Assembly (NCBI GenBank): GCA_947303825.1
Contig: CAMYZK010000215.1
Coordinates: 1 to 5,009 of the forward strand
Direction: 5' to 3'
From: an uncultured Prevotella sp.
GTDB lineage: Bacteria; Bacteroidota; Bacteroidia; Bacteroidales; Bacteroidaceae
Length of the DNA stretch: 5,009 nt
Numbering within the stretch: position 1 is the stretch's first letter; the number at the start of each line of letters is the position of its first letter. The notes under the pieces were generated by a model, which saw nothing but the letters and a program-made list of their open reading frames with translations, searched no databases and was not told where the DNA came from. Shown in pieces: positions 1-5,009 of the stretch. Position numbers and translations under genes: made by a program.

Positions 1-1627
1 GCACCATTTCCACGGCAAATGCGTCCATGTTGTGGTTGTAGTCGGTGGCAGGCTTGCCGCGATAGAGCGGTCCGTCGCCCTCCTTATGGAAGGGATAGGA
101 GTTCTCGTCCCAGTACTTGCGCAGGCCCTCGTCGCGGCAGTACTCCATGGCCCACATGGGGTGCTTGGCCGACTTGTTGATGTAGAGCATCTCGCCGCCA
201 TACTCGGCCTCGTCAATGTCGAGCATCTCGCGGCTGCCGATGGCCCGTCCTCCGTGGGGGTCGTACTTGTCGCGTATGGCTTTCAGTTCGAGCATGTGCT
301 CACGGCTGATGCTCTCATTGCCCCCCTCGTAGAAGAGTATTGACGGGTTGTTGCGGTTGTAGATGATGGCATCGCGCATCAGCTCTGTGCGCTGCTGCCA
401 TCGCGGTCCTTCTACATCTTTTTCGGCATCGCCGGCGGGCATGGCCTGTGGCAGTCCCACCCTGTCGCACGACTCTATGTCCTGCTTCCACGGTGTGACA
501 TGCATCCACCGCACCATGTTGCCTCCCGACTCCACCATCAGGGCGTTGGAGTAGTCGCTGAGCCATGCCGGGACGCTGAGTCCCGTGCCCGGCCACTCGT
601 TGCTGGTGCGCTGGGCATAGCCGTGTACCATCATCACACGGTCGTTGAGCCATATCTTTCCCTCGGCAAAGCGCGTCTTACGGAAGCCGGTGCGGGTAGT
701 CACGGGGTCGTGATACACTATCATGTCTCCACCGGGTGTCACCTCCTTCAGCCTCGTCTCAACGTTGTAGAGGTAGCCGTATCCCCACGACCAGAAGTGC
801 AGGTTGCTCAGGCTTGCCTTGGTGGTCAGCGTGGCGGTCTTGCCGGGCAGGATGGTCTCACAGTTGTTCTCCTCCAGCCTTGCCACTATCTTTCCCTCGG
901 CATCTGTGATGGTGGCGATAAGCGATACGAGGTGCTCTCGGCTGTCGTCGTTCCTTACCTGCGACTCGATGTTCACCACGGCTTGGCGGCTGGCCACGTC
1001 GATGTCAGTGGCATAGACATAGACGCCTGTTGTGCCCAGGTTGGAGTAGAGGGGAAGAGTCTGATAGACCTTGCCGGTGAGGTGGAGGAACACGTTCTTT
1101 GGTATTCCGCCATAGTTGGCGTTGAAGTTACGGTCGTTCCATTGGTAGCGGCTGTTGTGCACTCTGGAGCGATAGGTCCAGCTGTTGTCGCACCGCACGG
1201 CAATGACGTTCTCGCCCTCCTTCACGTAAAGTGTGATGTCGAAGCCGCAGGCCATGACGCCGTTCTCGGAGAACCCCACGCTCTGTCCGTTGACGTAGAA
1301 GTCGGCTCCCTGGCGCACACCCTCGAACTCCACGAAGACCTTTCCGCCGCACTGGTCGGCAGTGAGGTTGAAATGCTTACGATACCATGCAATGGTGTCG
1401 GTCAGCTCTACGATGTCCTTCTTGAAAGCCTCATCGCCATTGAAGGCGTATGGAAGGGTGATACGTTTCCACCGACTGTCGTCGAAATCAGGAGCCGAAG
1501 CTCCTGTAATGTCACCTATGCATACCAGCCAGCCGCCGTTGAAGTTCTGTTTCACACGGTCTGTTGCGCTGGCAGTACCAATGGCACAAAGCAAAAGTAG
1601 AAGGAATGTAATAAAGCACTTTCTCAT
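1..1627 (-). CDS. Secreted glycoside hydrolase family 2 enzyme (beta-galactosidase/beta-glucuronidase-like), C-terminus cut off by the window
   Basis: The frame is open from ATG at 1627 to the left edge, giving 542 residues and no stop. Residues 1-21 look like a Sec signal peptide: Arg-Lys, a Leu-rich core at 9-13 and an A-S-A cleavage site at 19-21. Cys14 lacks a good lipobox, so a periplasmic or secreted protein is more likely than a lipoprotein. Residues about 25-190 resemble the GH2 sugar-binding jelly roll (DSRWKRITLPYAFN at 50-63; FEGVRQGADFYVNG at 101-114). Residues about 195-315 resemble the Ig-like domain, and the TIM barrel follows. R373 and H376 in VRWMHVTP match the LacZ Arg-x-x-His motif. 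NNPSILFYEGGNES at 426-439 carries the acid/base Glu438. Glu495 in WAMEY is the likely nucleophile. GH2 enzymes are retaining exo-glycosidases acting on beta-galactosides, glucuronides or mannosides; the exact substrate is unknown. The missing part would be the barrel end and any C-terminal domains. The start is chosen for its signal peptide; it has no Shine-Dalgarno. Confidence 0.93.
   Translation of the reverse strand, partial: MRKCFITFLLLLLCAIGTASATDRVKQNFNGGWLVCIGDITGASAPDFDDSRWKRITLPYAFNGDEAFKKDIVELTDTIAWYRKHFNLTADQCGGKVFVEFEGVRQGADFYVNGQSVGFSENGVMACGFDITLYVKEGENVIAVRCDNSWTYRSRVHNSRYQWNDRNFNANYGGIPKNVFLHLTGKVYQTLPLYSNLGTTGVYVYATDIDVASRQAVVNIESQVRNDDSREHLVSLIATITDAEGKIVARLEENNCETILPGKTATLTTKASLSNLHFWSWGYGYLYNVETRLKEVTPGGDMIVYHDPVTTRTGFRKTRFAEGKIWLNDRVMMVHGYAQRTSNEWPGTGLSVPAWLSDYSNALMVESGGNMVRWMHVTPWKQDIESCDRVGLPQAMPAGDAEKDVEGPRWQQRTELMRDAIIYNRNNPSILFYEGGNESISREHMLELKAIRDKYDPHGGRAIGSREMLDIDEAEYGGEMLYINKSAKHPMWAMEYCRDEGLRKYWDENSYPFHKEGDGPLYRGKPATDYNHNMDAFAVEMV
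1489..1506 (-). other. Intragenic RNA hairpin with cUUCGg tetraloop in the early GH2 coding region
   Basis: In the GH2 mRNA the bases CAGGAGC-UUCG-GCUCCUG form a perfect 7-bp stem closed by a C-G pair around a UUCG loop, an exceptionally stable tetraloop class. It covers codons 41-47 (T-G-A-S-A-P-D), about 120 nt after the start codon. No U-run follows, so it is not a classical rho-independent terminator. The pairing is read directly from the sequence; any role in pausing, RNA stability or processing is inference. Confidence 0.45.
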
Positions 1628-1658
1628 TGTTTTTGATTGTTTTTAAGCATTTGTCTGT
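1628..1658 (-). other. 31-nt A-rich leader between exporter gene and GH2 gene
   Basis: On the minus strand this spacer is rich in A (AAAAACAATCAAAAACA just before the GH2 ATG). It has no Shine-Dalgarno, no hairpin followed by a T-run and no room for a complete promoter. An A-rich, Shine-Dalgarno-free leader is the usual initiation context in Bacteroidota. The short spacing and missing terminator favour co-transcription of the GH2 gene with the exporter genes. Confidence 0.6.
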
Positions 1659-3494
1659 TCAGTTGATCTCGTCGCCAGTGTACAGCTGATAGTACTGTCC
1701 GTGCATGGCAAGCAGTTCCTCGTGGGTGCCGTGCTCGGCTATACGTCCGTGCTCCAGTACAATAATCTGGTCGGCATTGCGTACGGTTGACAGTCTGTGG
1801 GCAATGACGAAGGTGGTGCGTCCCCTCATGATGGAGTCCATGCCCCGCTGCACCATCTGCTCGGTGCGTGTGTCGATAGAGCTTGTTGCCTCGTCGAGTA
1901 TGAGCACGGGTGGGTCGGCCACGGCAGCGCGGGCAATGGCGAGCAGCTGGCGCTCACCCTGCGAGAGGTTGCCTCCGTCGCCGTGAAGCATGGTGTTGTA
2001 GCCTTCGGCCAGACGGCGAATGAACTCGTGGGCTCCTACAAGTTGTGCCGCACGGATGCACTCTTCGTCGGTGGCATCAAGCTTTCCGTAGCGGATGTTA
2101 TCGAGCACGGTACCAGTGAAGAGGTGTGTCTCCTGTAGCACAATGGTCATGCTGCGGCGCAGTGAGTTCTTCTTGATTTCAGTGATGGGTATGCCGTCGT
2201 AGAGAATCTCTCCTTTCTGAATGTCGTAGAACCGGTTAATGAGGTTGATGATGGTAGTCTTGCCCGCCCCGGTTCCGCCCACAAAGGCAATCTTCTGTCC
2301 CGGCTGCGTGTTGATGCTGATGTCGAAGAGCACCTGTTTTTCAGGAGTATAGCCGAAGTCTACGTTGCGGAAGTCTACGTCGCCTCTTCCACCTTCCACT
2401 TCCCTCGACCCCTCGTCCACCTCTGGCTCGGCATCGCCAAGGGCGAAGACACGCTCGGCTCCCACCGATGCGTTGAGCACCGAGTTGATCTGCTGCGACA
2501 CGTGGCTGATGGGTTGGGTGAAGCTCTTATTAAGCTGCAGGAAGGCGACGATGGTTCCCAGGGTGACAGGCGAGAGGAATGGGGATGACGGCGAGAGTGC
2601 CAGGGCTGCACCGACGACGGCCAGGAGGACATAGCCCAGATTGCCCAGGTTGCCGTTGACGGGCATCACGATGCTGGCAATCCTGTTGGCGTTATAGGCC
2701 GACGACCGCAGCTGCTCGTTGATGGCTTCAAACTGGCTGATGGCCTGCTGCTCGTGGCAGAACACCTTCACCACTTTCTGACCGGTCATCATTTCCTCTA
2801 TGAACCCGTTTACCGAGGCCAAGCTCTCCTGCTGTGTGCGGAAGAACCCGCGCGACCACGTGCCCAGCTTAGTTGTGGCGACCATCATCACCGCTGCTAT
2901 GAGAATGCTCACCAGTGTCAGCGGCACCGACAGTACAATCATCGACGTGAATGTTGCCACAATGGTGATGACCGACGAGAACACCTGGGCCATGGCCGTA
3001 CTTATCATCTGGCGCAGGGAGTCAACGTCGTTAGTATAGACCGACATCAGCTCACCGTGCTGGCGACTGTCGAAATAGCTGAGTGGCAGCCGTTCCATAC
3101 GCTCGAAAATCTGCTTGCGCAGCCTCAGCATCGTACCCTGCGACACGCTTATCATCAGGCGGTTGTAGGCATAGCTGGCCACTACTCCCAGCAAGAGTAT
3201 GAGTCCCAGCTTCACCAGTGCCTGCAACAGTGGGGTGTAGTTGGGCGAGGCCGATGCCGTGAGGGGGGTGATATACCCGTCGATGAGGGTGCGGGTGAAC
3301 AGGGTGGATAGTAGCGAGGTGATGCTGCTCACCACGATGCAAGTCAGAACGGTGCAGATGCTGAACTTGTAGTGCTTCAGGACAAAGCCGAACAGCCTTA
3401 TCAACACCTGCTTCTGCTGCTTGGTGGCCCGCTGGAATCCTGTATTGTTGCCGTGCGGTCCCTGCGGACCTCTTCCGAATGACGGTTGTCTCAT
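1659..3494 (-). CDS. ABC exporter half-transporter (permease fused to ATPase), subunit with the intact catalytic residues; MdlB/TM288-like
   Basis: This 611-residue protein has the usual length of a type IV (B-family) exporter half-transporter. A Gly/Pro/Gln-rich cytoplasmic leader (1-29) precedes six probable membrane helices near 45-68, 92-112, 165-189, 191-208, 275-300 and 308-330. The ATPase domain starts near 372. It shows A-loop Tyr382, Walker A GGTGAGKT at 406-413 (Lys412), Q-loop Gln454, signature LSQGE at 510-514, Walker B ending in Asp534 with catalytic Glu535, D-loop SSID at 538-541 and switch His566. Everything needed for hydrolysis in its own Walker site is present. The signature deviates from LSGGQ and would serve the partner's degenerate site. 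The protein should pair in the inner membrane with the product of the upstream gene, which it overlaps by 4 nt. The ATG at 3494 has AAGGAGGT six bases upstream. Drug, lipid or peptide export are all possible. Confidence 0.95.
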   Translation of the reverse strand: MRQPSFGRGPQGPHGNNTGFQRATKQQKQVLIRLFGFVLKHYKFSICTVLTCIVVSSITSLLSTLFTRTLIDGYITPLTASASPNYTPLLQALVKLGLILLLGVVASYAYNRLMISVSQGTMLRLRKQIFERMERLPLSYFDSRQHGELMSVYTNDVDSLRQMISTAMAQVFSSVITIVATFTSMIVLSVPLTLVSILIAAVMMVATTKLGTWSRGFFRTQQESLASVNGFIEEMMTGQKVVKVFCHEQQAISQFEAINEQLRSSAYNANRIASIVMPVNGNLGNLGYVLLAVVGAALALSPSSPFLSPVTLGTIVAFLQLNKSFTQPISHVSQQINSVLNASVGAERVFALGDAEPEVDEGSREVEGGRGDVDFRNVDFGYTPEKQVLFDISINTQPGQKIAFVGGTGAGKTTIINLINRFYDIQKGEILYDGIPITEIKKNSLRRSMTIVLQETHLFTGTVLDNIRYGKLDATDEECIRAAQLVGAHEFIRRLAEGYNTMLHGDGGNLSQGERQLLAIARAAVADPPVLILDEATSSIDTRTEQMVQRGMDSIMRGRTTFVIAHRLSTVRNADQIIVLEHGRIAEHGTHEELLAMHGQYYQLYTGDEIN

Positions 3495-3507
3495 GCTGCA
3501 CCTCCTT
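3491..3507 (-). promoter_or_regulatory. ATGA stop/start overlap with strong Shine-Dalgarno (AAGGAGGT)
   Basis: On the minus strand the upstream exporter gene ends GAAAGGAGGTGCAGCATGA. The ATG of the downstream exporter gene overlaps the TGA stop by 4 nt. A perfect AAGGAGGT (3500-3507) lies six bases before that ATG, inside the last codons of the upstream gene (the Lys-Gly-Gly of the C-terminus). This fixes the start of the second gene and suggests translational coupling, which would help make the two subunits in equal amounts. A strong Shine-Dalgarno is uncommon in Bacteroidota, if that is the host. Confidence 0.8.
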
Positions 3508-5009
3508 TCTCCTCTTCGGTCACTTTGCTTTCGTCATGCTTGTCAAAGTCGCCCCTGTCGGCCGTTTGTATGTCGTAGATTTCCTTGTAGAGAGCGTTTG
3601 AGGCCAGCAAATGCTGGTGCGTGTCAAATCCTGTCACCACGCCGTTGTCCATCACCAGTATGCGGTCGCAGTGCTCCACACTGTTGATGCGCTGGGCAAT
3701 GATTATCTTCGTCATTGTCGGTAGCTGCTCGCGGAAGGCACGCTGTATGAGGGCATCGGTCTTCGTGTCGCAAGCCGAGGTGGAGTCGTCGAGGACAAGT
3801 ATTGCCGGCCGCTTTAGTAGTGCCCTGGCAATGCAGAGACGCTGTTTCTGTCCTCCCGACACATTTGTCCCGCCCTGCTCTATCTGTGTGTCATACTGAC
3901 GGGGCATCTCCATCACGAAGTCGTCGGCCTGGGCCATGCGGCATGCCTCTCGGCACTCCTCAAGCGTGGCATCGGCCTTGCCCCATCTCAGGTTGTCAAT
4001 CACCGATCCGCTGAAGAGTGTATTCTGCTGCAGCACCACGGCAACAGCGTTGCGAAGGGTGCTGAGGTCGTAGTCCTTCACGTTCCTGCCTCCCACCAGC
4101 ACCTCGCCCTGAGTGGTATCGTAGAGGCGGCTGATGAGATTGACCAGCGTGGACTTGCCAGAGCCGGTGCCGCCGATGACGCCGATAGTCTCGCCGCTCT
4201 TTATGTCAAAAGACACATTGAAGAGGGCCGACCGCTTGTGGGGCTTTGAAGCTTGAGGGGTGTCTGAGTTGGCTGTCGCTTTCGTAGAAGGCTCTTCGCC
4301 CGTATAGTCGAAGCGCACGTTGCGGAACACCACGCTGCCGTCGCCGAGGTTACTGACAGGAGCTTCAGGTGAGATGATGCTTGCCCTGTGCTCTATCACC
4401 TCACTGACACGTTTTGCCGAGGCAGCACTCTGGGTGAGCATGACGAAAATCATGGACAGCATCATCAGCGACTGAAGGATAGACATGACGTAGGTGAAGA
4501 GCGATGTCAGCTCACCCGTGGTCAGCGTACCGCCGACGATGAAATGTGCGCCCCACCACGACAGGGCGATGATGCAGCCATAGACCACCATGTTCATCAC
4601 AGGATGGTTCAGGGCCATGAGGCTCTCTGCCTTGGTGTAGAGCCGGTAGAGTGCATCGGCAGCACGTCCGAACTTCCGCGTCTCGTGGTCTTCGCGCACA
4701 AAGGCCTTCACCACACGAATGCCCTGCAGGTTCTCCTGCACACTCTGGTTCAGCTCGTCGTACTTGACAAAGACCTGTTGGAACAGCCGTGCTACGCGCG
4801 ATATAATAATGTATAGCGACACCCCCAGCACCAGCATGGCAATGATGAAGATGATGGAGAGCCTTGGGTCTATCACCAGGCACATGACAATGGAGAGCAG
4901 CAGGCGGAAGGGTGCCCTGACGGTGACACGCAGAATCTGCTGGAACGCATTCTGCAGCGAGTTGACATCCGTGGTCATGCGCGTCACCAGGCCGGAAGGC
5001 GAGTAGCGG
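3491..5009 (-). CDS. ABC exporter half-transporter, subunit with degenerate Walker B and H-loop; MdlA/TM287-like, N-terminus cut off
   Basis: The frame is open from the right edge to TGA at 3491-3493, showing 505 residues. Roughly 130-145 N-terminal residues (TM1, TM2 and the first coupling region) lie outside. The visible part begins RYSPSGLVTRMTTDVNSL, the conserved cytoplasmic loop after TM2, so the GTG at 4987 and ATG at 4978 are internal codons, not starts. Counting from the edge, four membrane helices lie near 34-52, 53-71, 137-157 and 167-192. The ATPase has A-loop Tyr235, Walker A GGTGSGKS at 279-286, Q-loop Gln327, signature VSGGQ at 383-387 and Walker B Asp407. Asp408 stands where the catalytic Glu should be, and Gln439 (IIIAQR) where the switch His should be. 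This is the degenerate-site half of a heterodimeric exporter, so it probably binds ATP but hydrolyses it poorly. A hydrophilic insertion at 236-260 follows the A-loop. The tail is charged and ends EEEKGGAA. Confidence 0.94.
   Translation of the reverse strand, partial: RYSPSGLVTRMTTDVNSLQNAFQQILRVTVRAPFRLLLSIVMCLVIDPRLSIIFIIAMLVLGVSLYIIISRVARLFQQVFVKYDELNQSVQENLQGIRVVKAFVREDHETRKFGRAADALYRLYTKAESLMALNHPVMNMVVYGCIIALSWWGAHFIVGGTLTTGELTSLFTYVMSILQSLMMLSMIFVMLTQSAASAKRVSEVIEHRASIISPEAPVSNLGDGSVVFRNVRFDYTGEEPSTKATANSDTPQASKPHKRSALFNVSFDIKSGETIGVIGGTGSGKSTLVNLISRLYDTTQGEVLVGGRNVKDYDLSTLRNAVAVVLQQNTLFSGSVIDNLRWGKADATLEECREACRMAQADDFVMEMPRQYDTQIEQGGTNVSGGQKQRLCIARALLKRPAILVLDDSTSACDTKTDALIQRAFREQLPTMTKIIIAQRINSVEHCDRILVMDNGVVTGFDTHQHLLASNALYKEIYDIQTADRGDFDKHDESKVTEEEKGGAA

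Noticed and set aside
1584..1590. Possible lipoprotein Cys14 in the GH2 signal peptide
   Set aside because: The residues before the Cys are all Leu, without the small residue usually needed at -1, and a good A-S-A signal peptidase I site follows at residues 19-21.
500..1600. Plus-strand open frame of 366 codons antisense to the GH2 gene
   Set aside because: The minus-strand frame here is a clear GH2 protein with signal peptide and catalytic motifs. The antisense translation is rich in His, Val and Ala with no recognisable domain, as expected when GC-biased third positions remove stops on the opposite strand.
2343..2386. Direct repeat of GAAGTCTACGT within the downstream exporter gene
   Set aside because: It is explained by the repeated residues V-D-F in VDFRNVDF at the start of the ATPase domain; no sign of a mobile or regulatory repeat.
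2754..3311. Plus-strand open frame of 185 codons antisense to the downstream exporter gene
   Set aside because: It is His/Gln/Arg-rich with no domain, and lies fully inside the membrane-domain coding region of a well-supported ABC gene.
4725..4740. Inverted repeat TGCAGG-TTCT-CCTGCA in the upstream exporter gene
   Set aside because: A 6-bp stem is expected about once by chance in 5 kb. It has no special loop or T-run and encodes conserved exporter residues (EN-LQGI).
4388..4816. Plus-strand open frame of 142 codons antisense to the upstream exporter gene
   Set aside because: It has His-rich low-information composition and is fully opposite conserved ABC membrane-domain sequence; treated as a shadow frame.
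4976..4987. GTG/ATG codons that could be taken as the start of the upstream exporter gene
   Set aside because: The same frame stays open to the window edge and encodes the conserved SPSGLVTRMTTDV loop, so these are internal codons of a longer gene.

Overview
The window holds three genes, all on the minus strand. Transcription runs from right to left: the 3' part of an ABC exporter half-transporter (3491 to the right edge), a second complete ABC exporter half-transporter (1659-3494), and the 5' part of a secreted glycoside hydrolase family 2 enzyme (left edge to 1627). Coding density is almost total: the exporter genes overlap by 4 nt, and only 31 nt separate the second exporter gene from the hydrolase. 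No RNA gene, mobile element, CRISPR array, rho-independent terminator or complete promoter was seen. The operon promoter would lie beyond the right edge.

The likely source is a member of the Bacteroidota, plausibly a GC-rich Bacteroidales such as a Prevotella relative. This rests on the style of the GH2 protein (barrel motifs like those of gut and oral Bacteroidales enzymes) and on its A-rich leader without a Shine-Dalgarno sequence. This is judged by eye; no taxonomic search was possible.

The two exporter proteins fit together as a heterodimer with asymmetric ATPase sites. The upstream subunit has Asp instead of the catalytic Glu after Walker B and Gln instead of the switch His, but a canonical-type VSGGQ signature. 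The downstream subunit has the normal Glu and His, but a deviant LSQGE signature. In the head-to-tail dimer, all the deviations fall in one degenerate site and the other site is intact. This is the known arrangement of TM287/288-, BmrCD- and LmrCD-type exporters. The substrate cannot be read from the sequence.

The GH2 protein has a Sec signal peptide, a sugar-binding jelly roll, an Ig-like domain and the start of a TIM barrel carrying the Asn-Glu acid/base pair. Its C-terminus is cut off. The gene order suggests one transcript for exporter and hydrolase, but no functional link is demonstrated.

I do not see a clearly new biological system. The points most worth a second look are the cUUCGg hairpin inside the early GH2 coding region, the hydrophilic insertion near the A-loop of the upstream ABC subunit, the strong Shine-Dalgarno at the exporter gene overlap, and the exporter-GH2 pairing.
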